Below, piece by piece: positions 39,258 through 49,334 of a DNA stretch of 64,000 nucleotides. Origin of the DNA: a bacterium (GTDB lineage: Bacteria; Babelota; Babeliae; Babelales; Babelaceae); assembly GCA_023428375.1 (NCBI GenBank), contig JAEYYR010000004.1, positions 1 through 64,000 of the forward strand, read 5' to 3'. The position numbers and the translations under genes are program-made. The stretch's first letter is position 1. The number at the start of each line of letters is the position of its first letter. Below the pieces are notes generated by a model, which was not told where the DNA came from, searched no databases, and worked only from the letters and a program-made list of their open reading frames with translations.

Positions 39258-39263
39258 TATAAT
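39258..39263 (+). promoter_or_regulatory. Putative -10 box of the zinc-finger triplet
   Basis: A TATAAT lies about 38 bp before the ATG at 39302. No convincing -35 is visible. Both this gene and the next share the leader CGCAACCA directly before the start codon. Confidence 0.4.
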
Positions 39264-39301
39264 TAAATAAATTTTTAAACATTTTAAAAACGACGCAACC
39301 A

Positions 39302-40264
39302 ATGATTGTTTATGTGTTTTTTTTCACATTGTTAAATTTGTTTTCTGTGGAATATCGTCCAAATATTTGTTATGAGTGCATAGCTCCGGTTAATTCAAAA
39401 GAGTCATATTATCAGCACATTTTGGAGAGACATCATCAGACGCAAAAAGAATGTTTTTTTTGCGATGAAAAGCCAGTTTTGACTTCCCTTAGCCGCCCCA
39501 GTAATTATCATCTATTCGGAAATCATTGTGCAAGAAAGCATACAGATTTTGTTGTAGGTTTATATCTACATTATTATAACGAAGAGCCTCAAATGAATCG
39601 TATTGCTGAATGGAATTCGGAATATTTGAGTAAAAAAAACGATTTATTCGTAAAGCGTGTTACTTGTGGAGCGTGTAATAAAGAAGTTAGAGCAGTTGCT
39701 GCGTTATATCATTTTATTAAAGAATTTTGGGCTAATTATAAAAGATGTCAAAAATGCAATATATCATTTGTTCCTAATCGAAACAGAAAATATATCACCG
39801 TAGATTTTTTGGATGTTATTAGTCATAGGAAAAAATGTGATTTTCAATCTTTGAATAATCATTTTATGCAAATATTTCCTACGCTTATGTTAAATATGCA
39901 TGAAAGTGTGCTTAGTATGAACATTCACCATCAAGTAATTACTCTAGAGACGCTTGATTTATTGCCTGAAAATCCAAGCATTCAACTGTATCAAGAATTA
40001 AATATATGTAATCGAAAATTTGGAGAAAATTCGTGTAATGCGGTTCTGACTAATGAAGAATTAATACCTCATGTTGCAAAAGATGTATGCATGGATCAAT
40101 ATTCAGCATATTGCATGCGTACCTGCTGCTATTGTAAGCAATATTGTGTTGCGACAGATTATTATGTTCATTTAATTCATTTTCATTCACAAGATCTTTC
40201 ACAGGAAGCCCTTAAGCTTACTTTACCATCAACTGATATGATGATTAATAATATGTGTGAATGA
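39302..40264 (+). CDS. Secreted C2H2-type zinc-finger protein 1, 320 aa
   Basis: A short signal peptide (MIVYVFFFTLLNLFS) precedes a string of Cys/His modules. C23-x2-C26-x12-H39-x4-H44 has exactly the classical C2H2 spacing. CFFC-x20-H-x4-H, 'CGAC...H', 'CQKC...H-x3-C' and a C-terminal C-x2-C-x11-H-x4-H (CCYC...H....H) follow. All modules are conserved in the two following genes. The start has no Shine-Dalgarno but shares the CGCAACCA leader with its neighbour. Classical C2H2 fingers bind nucleic acid or protein in eukaryotes. Export of such a protein suggests a host target, but this is inference. Confidence 0.82.
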   Translation: MIVYVFFFTLLNLFSVEYRPNICYECIAPVNSKESYYQHILERHHQTQKECFFCDEKPVLTSLSRPSNYHLFGNHCARKHTDFVVGLYLHYYNEEPQMNRIAEWNSEYLSKKNDLFVKRVTCGACNKEVRAVAALYHFIKEFWANYKRCQKCNISFVPNRNRKYITVDFLDVISHRKKCDFQSLNNHFMQIFPTLMLNMHESVLSMNIHHQVITLETLDLLPENPSIQLYQELNICNRKFGENSCNAVLTNEELIPHVAKDVCMDQYSAYCMRTCCYCKQYCVATDYYVHLIHFHSQDLSQEALKLTLPSTDMMINNMCE

Positions 40265-40323
40265 TGTTTTTTGCATGATACCATGATACAATCTTGTACA
40301 TTTAATCTTTAAAAGCGCAACCA

Positions 40324-41205
40324 GTGATTATTTTTATAGTTATTTTTTCATTTTTTACGGCTTTCTCAGCTGATACTACTAAAGCGCTGTGTTTGATTTG
40401 CAAAACGAATGAATTTTCAGATTGCTATCCAGAACACATTTTAGAACGACATCATGAAACGCGGTATGAATGTTTTTTTTGTGATTATACACCAGCTGTT
40501 ACCCCAAAAAAACCTACCAATTATTGTTTTTATAAAAAACATTTAGATAAAGAACATACCATTTTTATGCATGGTCTTTATTGGCATTATTTTGGCGGAT
40601 CACCACAATTTAAGAATGTTAGTGCAGATGAAAAATCATTGTTTGATTTGGCTAATAAAATTTTTTTGTGCTTTACATGTCTTGAACCTGTCAGAGGATC
40701 TGTAGCGTTATATCATTTTATGAATGAATTTCAGAATGATTTTAAAAATTGTACACACTGCAATTCAGAATTGCAGACCAAAAGCAACAAAATATATTTA
40801 ACCTATGATTTTCTTAAAATTATTGGTCATAAGCGAAACTGTGGGTTTAAGGAATTTAATGCATTCTTTCAGCGATCATTTCCTGATCTAAAAATTGAGA
40901 GAAATGGGAATAAGATTCATCTTAGGGAGGTTATTAAGAATATTGAATTATTGCCCGAGGTGTATTTGTGTAATTTAATTGTAAATGGCAAACGCTGCGA
41001 TGCAGTTCTAGAAAAAGGTGAGGTACTTTCACACATAGCCAAGGAAATTTGTATAAAGGATTCAACCGATCTTTCTCATGTGTCTTGTCGTTATTGTTCA
41101 CAAACTATTGAATCGAAATACCATTTTGGGCATTTAATAAATAAGCATCCTCACTTATTATTTGCTGAAACCTTAGAAATTAAAACGCCTGAACAGAATG
41201 ATTAA
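40324..41205 (+). CDS. Secreted C2H2-type zinc-finger protein 2, 293 aa
   Basis: It starts at GTG 40324. The leader CGCAACCA-(G/A)TG-ATT is shared with the preceding gene, which fixes this start. The signal peptide is residues 1-16 (ending FSA). The modules are C23-x2-C26-x11-H38-x4-H43, C50-x2-C53...H-x4-H, CFTC...H, CTHC...H-x3-C and C-terminal CRYC-x11-H-x4-H. It has the same order and near-identical spacing as its neighbours, for example 'YPEHILERHHETRYECFFC' against 'YYQHILERHHQTQKECFFC'. Confidence 0.82.
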   Translation: MIIFIVIFSFFTAFSADTTKALCLICKTNEFSDCYPEHILERHHETRYECFFCDYTPAVTPKKPTNYCFYKKHLDKEHTIFMHGLYWHYFGGSPQFKNVSADEKSLFDLANKIFLCFTCLEPVRGSVALYHFMNEFQNDFKNCTHCNSELQTKSNKIYLTYDFLKIIGHKRNCGFKEFNAFFQRSFPDLKIERNGNKIHLREVIKNIELLPEVYLCNLIVNGKRCDAVLEKGEVLSHIAKEICIKDSTDLSHVSCRYCSQTIESKYHFGHLINKHPHLLFAETLEIKTPEQND

Positions 41206-41207
41206 TA

Positions 41208-42128
41208 ATGATGATTAGAGCTATTTTTTTATTTATAAGTTTTTTTATTAATGCAGCTGAACAATGCATTCAATGTGAAACTTATTTAAAACATGAAAAG
41301 TTAAAACATATACTAAATAAACACTATGAATTTGCGACACAATGCTTTGCTTGTAATCAATCTGCTATTATTAAGGAAGGTAAAAAACAGCGTAGTTTGA
41401 ATGACAACTATAAACAACACTTTATAGAAAAACACAAAGATTTAATGGTGGGACTCTATTTATATCATTTTCCTGATACAGAATTACGAACACTGATCAA
41501 GAAATTAAAATTGAGGACTTCTTTTAGTTACAATGAATTAATTCCACTCGTAAGAAAACATACATGTCGACTTTGTAATACCACAGTCACTGCTGCAGCG
41601 AGTATTTATCATTTTGTTGAAGAAGTGTGGCGCGTCGCAAATAAATGTTCGGTATGTGATGTTTCCTTTGCAAAAAAAACACGAAAAAAATTAGTTAAAT
41701 TTGATCATCTTCATGCAATAAAGCATGCGCGAGAATGTTGTTTTGACGCGTTTAATGCATCGTTCATGCAAGTTTTTGTTGAATTATCCCTTACTAATAA
41801 AGATAATTGTTTGAAGATTGCAGAATGTCCTGTATCTGTATCTATTGCGCCAGAATTAAGTAATTCTGAGATAGCAATTTCTTCACCACAAGCGTTTCCC
41901 GATTCTATAACACTCTATCAATGCATTCATTGCACTAATTTGTTTGATACGACAGAATCAATTTTTAGTCACGTTATTGAAGTTGTAAGGCAATTGCATG
42001 CAACGTATAATGCATGTTGGTTTTGCCCGCTACCAATTTCTGTAGAATGTTATGAAGAGCATCTTTTAAGATGTCACGTTGATAATTTATATGAGATGAC
42101 AAAACGGCTTGATTATAAAATTGGCTAA
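41208..42128 (+). CDS. Secreted C2H2-type zinc-finger protein 3, 306 aa
   Basis: The signal peptide is residues 1-17 (MMIRAIFLFISFFINAA). The modules are C20-x2-C23-x10-H34-x4-H39, CFAC...H-x4-H, CRLC...H, CSVC...H-x3-C and C-terminal CWFC-x11-H-x4-H. It also has an extra 'CIHC' pair near residue 245. It starts 2 bp after the preceding stop, so it is co-transcribed. It is the most divergent of the three. A bidirectional terminator closes the operon. Confidence 0.82.
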   Translation: MMIRAIFLFISFFINAAEQCIQCETYLKHEKLKHILNKHYEFATQCFACNQSAIIKEGKKQRSLNDNYKQHFIEKHKDLMVGLYLYHFPDTELRTLIKKLKLRTSFSYNELIPLVRKHTCRLCNTTVTAAASIYHFVEEVWRVANKCSVCDVSFAKKTRKKLVKFDHLHAIKHARECCFDAFNASFMQVFVELSLTNKDNCLKIAECPVSVSIAPELSNSEIAISSPQAFPDSITLYQCIHCTNLFDTTESIFSHVIEVVRQLHATYNACWFCPLPISVECYEEHLLRCHVDNLYEMTKRLDYKIG

Positions 42129-42130
42129 AG

Positions 42131-42157
42131 AAAAAGGAGGTTCAAAACCTCCTTTTT
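42131..42157. terminator. Bidirectional terminator, zinc-finger operon / tyrS
   Basis: AAAAAGGAGGTT and AACCTCCTTTTT form a 12-bp perfect stem around CAA between convergent genes. Confidence 0.9.
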
Positions 42158-42164
42158 AAATTAC

Positions 42165-43334
42165 TTATGCAAGTTTATAGAAGCGGTGTTTGCCAACGCG
42201 TATCACCATGCCTGACTGAGTAGTCACCATAGCTTTAATATCATTAATTTTTTCTTCATCGATTGAAACGGCGTTCGATTCGATTAATCGTCGCGCTTCA
42301 GAATTGCTTGCAACCGCTCCAAGAATTCTGAGTAATTCAACCAGTGAAAGATTCTGGGAAGATCCCCCAGGTAATTCAACGGTTTGAACTGCAGAGTAAT
42401 CCTTCTTTTGAAACACTTCTTCAAAGTTTTTTAACGATTGGTCCGCAGATTCTGGTGACCAGAATCGCGCAATAATACCATGTGCTAATTGTTTTTTTAA
42501 CTTCATAGGATGTTCGTTCATATCTAAATCCTTTTTATCTTTATGAAGCAATAAAAGATAGTAATGCCACATAAGATCATCAGAAATAGACATAATTTTG
42601 CCAAACGCGTCGGATGGATCATCATTTAATCCAATAGCATTTCCTAATGATTTAGACATCTTATTAACGCCATCTAAACCGATTAGCAATGGAACGGTCA
42701 ATACAACTTGTGGTTCTTGCTCAAATTGTTCTTGTAAATAGCGACCCATTAATAAATTGAATGTTTGATCAGTTCCACCAAGCTCAACATCGGACTTTAA
42801 TGCAACAGAATCATATCCTTGTAAAATCGGATACAAAAGTTCATGAAAGCTAATGGGTGTATGATTTTCTAATCGTTTTGCAAAATCTTCACGCTCAATA
42901 AGACGAGCAACTGTCACGCGTGAACACAACGATAACCATTCAGTGCTTGAAATCTTTGAGAGCCATTCTGAATTGTATCGTACGGTTACTTTTTGTGGAT
43001 CAAGGATGCGACTTACTTGTTCAAAATATGTTTTGGTATTATGAGCTATTTGTTCATCTGTTAATGGTGGACGAGTTTTCGAGCGTCCTGTTGGATCACC
43101 AATTCTCGCAGTAAAATCACCAATTAAAAATATTACGTGATGCCCTAAGTCTTGAAATTGGCGCAATTTGCTCAAAACAACGGCATGTCCCAAATGTAAG
43201 TCTGGTGACGTAGGATCAGCGCCAAGTTTAATGGTTAATTTTTTATGAGTTTCAAGTTTTTTGGCAAGTTCTTGAGCGGGAATAATGTCATGGGTGCCGC
43301 GAGCCAAGAGTTGCATGGTATCATGAGTGTTCAT
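42165..43334 (-). CDS. tyrS: Tyrosyl-tRNA synthetase
   Basis: This class I synthetase of 389 aa charges tRNA-Tyr. The HIGH-like motif is HLGHAVVL near residue 47 and the KMSKS motif is KMSKSLGN near 230. A C-terminal S4 RNA-binding domain follows ([30 protein letters not shown]). The '[12 protein letters not shown]' segment marks the TyrZ-like subgroup. It overlaps the upstream 43331 gene by 4 bp (ATGA), so the two are co-expressed. Confidence 0.97.
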   Translation of the reverse strand: MNTHDTMQLLARGTHDIIPAQELAKKLETHKKLTIKLGADPTSPDLHLGHAVVLSKLRQFQDLGHHVIFLIGDFTARIGDPTGRSKTRPPLTDEQIAHNTKTYFEQVSRILDPQKVTVRYNSEWLSKISSTEWLSLCSRVTVARLIEREDFAKRLENHTPISFHELLYPILQGYDSVALKSDVELGGTDQTFNLLMGRYLQEQFEQEPQVVLTVPLLIGLDGVNKMSKSLGNAIGLNDDPSDAFGKIMSISDDLMWHYYLLLLHKDKKDLDMNEHPMKLKKQLAHGIIARFWSPESADQSLKNFEEVFQKKDYSAVQTVELPGGSSQNLSLVELLRILGAVASNSEARRLIESNAVSIDEEKINDIKAMVTTQSGMVIRVGKHRFYKLA

Positions 43335-44044
43335 ACCAATACTTTCAATAGAGATAATGCAAAATATTTAATATAAAAAAACGATTGTAAAATTAACGAC
43401 ACTGCTGGACTCAAAAGAGTGGTTAATAATAATATTGTTATAGTGAACGTTAGTAACATTTGCATAGTAGCATCATCATCAGAATTAAGATTGAATCGTT
43501 CAATGATGACCGTATTTACAAAATAATTGATGATCATTATTACGCCGGTAAGAATCTGGCAAATGACGGTTATACTTACTATAGTCAAAAGCACTAATTT
43601 AAACGAAGAATAATTTGGCAGTATTTGAGGCAAGACCTCTAATAATGGCATGCGATAATGAGCTATTGCAAGATCGGTTGCAAATGATCCCATGAATATA
43701 TTTGATAGGCAGTACAATACAAATGCTAAAACAATAGATAAGAATCCGGGAGATAACACAATGAGCCAGCCCAAAAAGGTTGGATATTTAGCACGAATGT
43801 AGGCATGGTTGGTTGGAGCAGGGCGTGTAAAAAAATACCCAGTTAACAGATAGAGCATGAAGTTGGTAATATCAACATGCTGCAAAACATCCCATGGATT
43901 GTACCCTAAGATATCAGAGCTATAATCACCAGCTTTTTTATTGATTAATACCTGTATTGCGGTGACAATAACAGCCGATAGAATAAATACACAAAAAATA
44001 AGAGCGGTTTGAATTGCCCAAAAGGCATTGAGCGAGCTAGACAT
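43331..44044 (-). CDS. Membrane protein resembling an inactive site-2 protease (M50)
   Basis: About five membrane helices are present. Residues 39-80 ([24 protein letters not shown]...FTRPAPTN) follow the M50B pattern 'GD.tA...GR.TLNPl.HiDp.G......GWAKPVPVN', with the NP and H-x-D retained. The zinc-binding HExxH expected just before GD is replaced by TAIQV (28-32). The 'LAGP..N' loop reads LSPGFLS. It is therefore probably a catalytically dead homologue. It overlaps tyrS by 4 bp. Without a profile search the family call stays moderate. Confidence 0.55.
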   Translation of the reverse strand: MSSSLNAFWAIQTALIFCVFILSAVIVTAIQVLINKKAGDYSSDILGYNPWDVLQHVDITNFMLYLLTGYFFTRPAPTNHAYIRAKYPTFLGWLIVLSPGFLSIVLAFVLYCLSNIFMGSFATDLAIAHYRMPLLEVLPQILPNYSSFKLVLLTIVSITVICQILTGVIMIINYFVNTVIIERFNLNSDDDATMQMLLTFTITILLLTTLLSPAVSLILQSFFYIKYFALSLLKVLV

Positions 44045-44140
44045 AATTAATCCTCATGGTCTTATTGTAAAAGGAATATTGCAGTTGATCAAATAATCAC
44101 TTCCTACTAAACTCACCAGCAAAAGTAAAAGGGTGAGAGC

Positions 44141-46438
44141 ATGGAAAAGAGTAATGTTGTAAACAAAGTGTCTTTATATCAAAATTCCTATTTTTGGTAT
44201 GCTTTTTTCCCTTGTCTATTTTTGATTGGTATTACTTTTTCTGTATATCTTCCATCGCTCAATTATCCATTTCAGTTTGATGACTTGCCTAATATTCTTA
44301 AGTTTTATGACATTCGTCATAAAGGCTTTTTTGATTTATTTCTTGCAAGTTCTCGATGGATATCCTATTGGCTCAATACCGTGTATTTTTCGTTTGCGCG
44401 TTTTGAGCCCTGGTATTATCGCCTAGGAAATACAATTTTTCATATAATCACCGGAATAGGCGTCTATCATTTGGTGATTCGTTTTTATACGTATTTTGGC
44501 TGCATGTTTTTTTCTGCATATGCGCCAATTTTATCATATTTAACGACTGGGCTTTTTCTTCTGCATCCTGTACAGACTCAAACGATTTCATACGTAATTC
44601 AGGGACAGCTTGAAGGACTAGCTGCTTTAGGCATGGTGTATGCCTTGCTTGCGTTTTTTCTGATGTATGAGGAAAAGAACCCTTGGATGAAATGCATAAA
44701 ATATGTTGCCATGTTATTTATATGCTTTTTGGCCAGTGGCACAAAAGAAATAGTTATAGTTTTGCCGCTTTTATTTCTGTTAGTGGATTGGTTTTTTTTG
44801 GCCAAAGGTTCCGTTAATTCTGTTCTCTCTCGTTGGTGGGTGCACATGCCCATTTCTTGCATTGTATGGGGAATGTATCTCTATTTTTTAAAGACCGAAT
44901 TTTTCAAGCAAGTATTCGGTTTTTCCATGGTCTATTACAACAATATGGGCAATGTTATAACTCCAGAACCGCACACGGCAATTACCCCGATACATTTTTG
45001 CATGTCTCAATTTAAAGTAATACTTCATTATTTTTGGATCTATGTTTGGCCGTTTAATATGTCGGTTGATTATGACTGGATCTTGGTCAAACACTGGTGG
45101 TCCTTTGATTGTATTGTGCCCTTTGCAGTTTTGTGTTTGATTGGCGTGTACATTATTAAGCGACTTAAGGCTAACAACATCGATTATGTTTCATTTTTAG
45201 GGCTCTGGTTTTTTATTTTAGTATTGCCGCGTTCGAGCATCATACCCTCCACAGAATTATTGATGGATTATAAGGCGTATACCGCTTCTGTGGGTATATG
45301 TATGGCATTGGCAATTGGACTTGTATATTTGATGGTTTATTTACGTGCAACCATTGTCATAAAACTTGAATCATCGCATCGGACGACGCCAATCTCTCCA
45401 GTGTTTGCTCATGGTGGGTTGCTGGCTGAATATGGTATTGTGCATCCATCCTATGCCGCAGCCAGTGTTTTTTTATTGCTACTCGGTTTAGCAACGATTG
45501 AACGTAATAAGGTTTGGCGATCTTCAGAAGAATTTTGGCTTAATATTATTCATAACGCGCCAAAAAAAGTCAGAGCTTTCAATAATTATGGCGTTGCTTT
45601 GTCAGAAATGGGTAAATTTCCCGATTCGATTCCTTACTTTAGAAAAGCAATCAAAATGGATCCAACCTATGTTGATCCAAGAAATAATCTCGCTATTGCA
45701 TTAAGTGCAGAGGGTGAGATAGAAGCAGCAATCGATGTAATGCGTGAAGTTATAACCTTACAACCATGGTATGCCGAGGGTTATAATAACTTGGCTTCAC
45801 TATTAATTATTGCACGTAAATACGATGAAGCGCATAAGCTTTTAAATATGGCTCTACAGTTGCGGCCTCATTATGGCAAAGCATTATATAACATGGGTCG
45901 CATGCATTGGAATCAAGGAAATTATGAAAAAGCGTATGTATCTTATAAGCAGTGTTGCTTAGAAGCAGATTTTGATAATGAAAGTGGTTTTCAAGCCTAT
46001 GCGCTTGCCGCAATGAAAATTGGTAAATACGATGAGGCTCTTAAAGTTTTTGATAAAGTATTAACATTTAATCCCCATTCACCGGATCACCGCTTTAATC
46101 GTGCAAATTGTTTGTATTATCTTCACGAATACAATAAAGCGTTGGATATTTTTCAGCAGCTCGTTAAAGAATATCCTGATGATGCGCGCTATTGGTTCAA
46201 TCTTGGCGAAGGATTTGCAATGCTTGAACAACCGTTGCGGGCTTTAGAGGCATATAAACAGGCAATGCGTTTTAAAACCTTTATTGGTGGCGTGGGACTT
46301 AAAATCGCGTACTGTTTAGATAGGATCGATAAGCGCCGAGAGGCATACATATTCTTGCAAGAGTATATCAAAAGAGGTCCGCCGATTGATCAACAACGTG
46401 CGGCCCATATGATGCTCAATCAATTAAGGACTAATTAA
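44141..46438 (+). CDS. TMTC-like multi-spanning membrane protein with TPR repeats, 765 aa
   Basis: Residues 15-445 contain roughly ten membrane helices, with 'NYPFQFDDLPNI' in the first outer loop, the acidic pair expected of GT-C glycosyltransferases. The C-terminal 300 residues are TPR repeats (RAFNNYGVALSEMGKFPDSIPYFRKAIKMDPTY and others). This architecture matches eukaryotic TMTC proteins and bacterial relatives, proposed or shown to be O-mannosyltransferases. A polyprenyl-sugar donor and protein acceptor would be expected. The specificity is not deducible. AAAAGGGTGAGAGC precedes the ATG. Confidence 0.8.
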   Translation: MEKSNVVNKVSLYQNSYFWYAFFPCLFLIGITFSVYLPSLNYPFQFDDLPNILKFYDIRHKGFFDLFLASSRWISYWLNTVYFSFARFEPWYYRLGNTIFHIITGIGVYHLVIRFYTYFGCMFFSAYAPILSYLTTGLFLLHPVQTQTISYVIQGQLEGLAALGMVYALLAFFLMYEEKNPWMKCIKYVAMLFICFLASGTKEIVIVLPLLFLLVDWFFLAKGSVNSVLSRWWVHMPISCIVWGMYLYFLKTEFFKQVFGFSMVYYNNMGNVITPEPHTAITPIHFCMSQFKVILHYFWIYVWPFNMSVDYDWILVKHWWSFDCIVPFAVLCLIGVYIIKRLKANNIDYVSFLGLWFFILVLPRSSIIPSTELLMDYKAYTASVGICMALAIGLVYLMVYLRATIVIKLESSHRTTPISPVFAHGGLLAEYGIVHPSYAAASVFLLLLGLATIERNKVWRSSEEFWLNIIHNAPKKVRAFNNYGVALSEMGKFPDSIPYFRKAIKMDPTYVDPRNNLAIALSAEGEIEAAIDVMREVITLQPWYAEGYNNLASLLIIARKYDEAHKLLNMALQLRPHYGKALYNMGRMHWNQGNYEKAYVSYKQCCLEADFDNESGFQAYALAAMKIGKYDEALKVFDKVLTFNPHSPDHRFNRANCLYYLHEYNKALDIFQQLVKEYPDDARYWFNLGEGFAMLEQPLRALEAYKQAMRFKTFIGGVGLKIAYCLDRIDKRREAYIFLQEYIKRGPPIDQQRAAHMMLNQLRTN

Positions 46439-46745
46439 TGCCTTCCAGATGCAGATCAATGCGTTTAGCACGGGTTGCATTCAGTTTGCTAAAAGAAGTG
46501 TTTTGTAAAACGCTTTTTTCTTGGCGAAGTTTTTGTGCGATTTCTTGCCATGCTTGTTGTTGTGCAAGTGTATCAAGCGTGCGACCCATTCCAAGTCCAT
46601 AGCCCCAATAGGGATAATAGCCGTTATACATGGAATTTATGGTATCCATGGGAATAAAGTGGTCATACCATTGAGCTGCATGCCATTGACCGTTCCATGA
46701 TGCTAAGCAGTGTAATGGCATAATTAATAAGAGCATATATTTCAT
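46431..46745 (-). CDS. Small secreted protein, 104 aa, unknown function
   Basis: The signal peptide is MKYMLLLIMPLHCLA. The mature part is rich in Trp, Tyr and Gly (SWNGQWHAAQWYDH...YNGYYPYWGYGLGMG) and then turns helical. It overlaps the 3' end of the TMTC-like gene by 8 bp on the opposite strand. No family is recognised. Confidence 0.65.
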   Translation of the reverse strand: MKYMLLLIMPLHCLASWNGQWHAAQWYDHFIPMDTINSMYNGYYPYWGYGLGMGRTLDTLAQQQAWQEIAQKLRQEKSVLQNTSFSKLNATRAKRIDLHLEGIN

Positions 46746-46895
46746 TTTCTTATCTCCCCTATGCTATAAATTTACCATTAGAAATATTTTTATAGCAAGG
46801 GGTTTTAAAAATGGCCTGCAGGAGATACATTTTTTGACGTGTGTTTTGTGAGCCTGTAACCTTAAAGAAAAGCTTTTTTAATTGGGCACATACTT

Positions 46896-49334
46896 ATGGA
46901 TAAGAAATACGATCATTTATCAGGCGAACAGCGTGCGCAAGAATTGTGGCAGCAAGAAGGAATATATAACGCTGAGCGTTATAATGGTCCTTTATACAGC
47001 GTTGATACGCCTCCACCAACAGTGTCTGGTTCACTGCATATTGGTCATATTTTTTCTTATACCCAAACCGACATTATTGCGCGTTTTAAACGTATGAATG
47101 GGTTTAAGGTTTTTTATCCATTTGGCTTTGACGACAATGGCCTTGCTACTGAACGTTTTGTAGAAAAAAAACGTGGGGTAAGCGCCTTTAAGTTAGGTCG
47201 CACAGCATTTATCAAAGTATGTTTAGAAGAGACCCATCAAGTTGAACAAGAATTTAAGTCATTATGGCAACGTATGGGCCTGTCAGTAGATTGGCGTGCT
47301 TCCTATTCTACTATTGATGATCGTACTCGTGCTATTTCTCAAAAATCATTTATTGAATTATATAACAAGGGCTACGTATACCGTAAGCTTGAGCCAGCAT
47401 TATTTTGTGTTGTTTGTCGCACTTCCGTTGCCCAAGCTGAACTTGATGACGCAGAAAAGCCATCAGTGTTTTATACTTTAGCGTTTAAACAAGAAGATGG
47501 GAGCGATGCGCTAATTGCAACAACGCGTCCAGAGCTTTTACCTTCGGTTAATGCGGTATTCTTTCATCCTAATGACCCACGCTATCAGCATTTGAATGGC
47601 AAAAAACTCAAAGTTCCTGTTTTTGGATTTGAAGTTACTTGTTTGCCGGATGAATTAGTTATTCCTGAAAAAGGAACTGGTCTTGTAATGTGTTCAACCT
47701 TTGGTGATAAAACCGATATTGGTTGGTATTTAAAGCATAACCTTGAATATAAACAAGCATTTGGTAACGACGGTATTTTCAAAGAACATACCGGCCCTCT
47801 TGCAGGATTAACGATCAAAGAAGCCCGTAAACGTATTATTGAACTTTTAGATGAAGCTGGTGACATTCGTGGTAAACGCGAAATTATGCATTCAGTTAAT
47901 ATTCACGAACGTTGTAAGACTGACATTGAATATATGTTATTACCGCAATGGTTCTTACGCATTATGCCATTCAAGCAAACATTTATAGAGCTTGCGGATC
48001 AAATAGCATGGTATCCGGCTTATATGAAAAGCCGCTATGTTAATTGGGTACAAAACATTAGCTGGGACTGGGGATTAAGCCGTCAGCGTTATTTTGGTAT
48101 ACCATTTCCGGCTTGGCACTGTGTTAAATGTGACAAAATCGTATTAGCGCAAGAAAATCAATTGCCGATTGATCCACAAGAAACACCTTATTCAGGTAAT
48201 TGTTCATGTGGTGGCGCTATGATTCCAGATACAGACGTTATGGATACTTGGAACACATCATCATTGACACCGTATATTGCAAAATCGATGTACACTGGTC
48301 CTGAAAAATTTATGCCGATGAGCATGCGACCACAGGCGCATGACATTATTCGTACATGGGCGTTCTATACTATCGTAAAATCATGGATGCATGATGGTAT
48401 TATTCCCTGGGAATCTATCGTTATATCAGGGCACGTTTTAAGTCCTGCTAATGAAAAGATATCTAAATCACAGGGCAATAGTCCCATGGTTCCAGAAAAT
48501 TTACTCAAGCAATATCCTGCCGATGTTATTCGTTATTGGACAGCATCAGCTTCGTTAGGAACTGACACTGCATTTGCTGATACTCAGCTTAAACTTGGTG
48601 GACGAACTTCAACCAAATTGTGGAACGCGTTCTTATTTGTTAAAGAACATGGCAGATTTGAAGGCATGACCGATCTTCACCCAAAACATCCACTTAATCG
48701 TTGGGTATTGCACGAAGCATCAAAAGCTTTCGATCGTTATGTTCGCGGATTTGCAGAAAATGAATATAGCATTGCATTAGAAGCCGTTGAGCGCTATTTC
48801 TGGTCAGTTTTATGTGATCAGTATCTAGAATTAGTGAAAGACCAGTTCTTTAATCCTGCGTCATATGATGCGGTATTAGTGGAAGAAACAAAAATTACGT
48901 TAGCATTAGTAGGTATGCGCATCTTGCAAATGTTTGCACCATTCATGCCACACATGACTGAAATATTGTATCAAGAATTATATCGCTCCGTATTACAAAT
49001 TCCTTCGCTTCATATGACGCAATTTGTTGCGCTGCAACAAGATCATCGCGATGAGAGTATTGTGGAAACAATTAATCTCTTGTTGAATGTGGTAAATCAG
49101 GTTCGTAAATTAAAAACTACGCAACAACTTTCGCTTAAAACTGATATTGGTCAATTGACCATTGGTCCAGCAGCAAAAGTAGAACCACATCTTAAGTCGC
49201 TTGAACAAATTATGAAGGGCGTTACCCGTGCGCAGAACATAGTGTATGGTAATCCGTCACATTCAGAATTGATTTTGGTTGAAGAAGGTAAGTATAATGC
49301 CTCTATTAACACGGACCAAGAGCAAGCTGCATGA
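46896..49334 (+). CDS. valS: Valyl-tRNA synthetase
   Basis: This class I synthetase of 812 aa has the HIGH motif in PPPTVSGSLHIGHIFSYTQTD and the KMSKS motif as KISKSQGN. The editing (CP1) domain is present, including ATTRPELLPSVNAV. A Cys-rich zinc region (CVKCDKI...CSCGG) lies near 410-445. The anticodon-binding domain ends the protein, without the long C-terminal coiled coil of E. coli ValS (951 aa). The short form with PPPTVSG recalls the archaeal/rickettsial ValS type. Its stop overlaps ybeY (ATGA). Confidence 0.96.
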   Translation: MDKKYDHLSGEQRAQELWQQEGIYNAERYNGPLYSVDTPPPTVSGSLHIGHIFSYTQTDIIARFKRMNGFKVFYPFGFDDNGLATERFVEKKRGVSAFKLGRTAFIKVCLEETHQVEQEFKSLWQRMGLSVDWRASYSTIDDRTRAISQKSFIELYNKGYVYRKLEPALFCVVCRTSVAQAELDDAEKPSVFYTLAFKQEDGSDALIATTRPELLPSVNAVFFHPNDPRYQHLNGKKLKVPVFGFEVTCLPDELVIPEKGTGLVMCSTFGDKTDIGWYLKHNLEYKQAFGNDGIFKEHTGPLAGLTIKEARKRIIELLDEAGDIRGKREIMHSVNIHERCKTDIEYMLLPQWFLRIMPFKQTFIELADQIAWYPAYMKSRYVNWVQNISWDWGLSRQRYFGIPFPAWHCVKCDKIVLAQENQLPIDPQETPYSGNCSCGGAMIPDTDVMDTWNTSSLTPYIAKSMYTGPEKFMPMSMRPQAHDIIRTWAFYTIVKSWMHDGIIPWESIVISGHVLSPANEKISKSQGNSPMVPENLLKQYPADVIRYWTASASLGTDTAFADTQLKLGGRTSTKLWNAFLFVKEHGRFEGMTDLHPKHPLNRWVLHEASKAFDRYVRGFAENEYSIALEAVERYFWSVLCDQYLELVKDQFFNPASYDAVLVEETKITLALVGMRILQMFAPFMPHMTEILYQELYRSVLQIPSLHMTQFVALQQDHRDESIVETINLLLNVVNQVRKLKTTQQLSLKTDIGQLTIGPAAKVEPHLKSLEQIMKGVTRAQNIVYGNPSHSELILVEEGKYNASINTDQEQAA

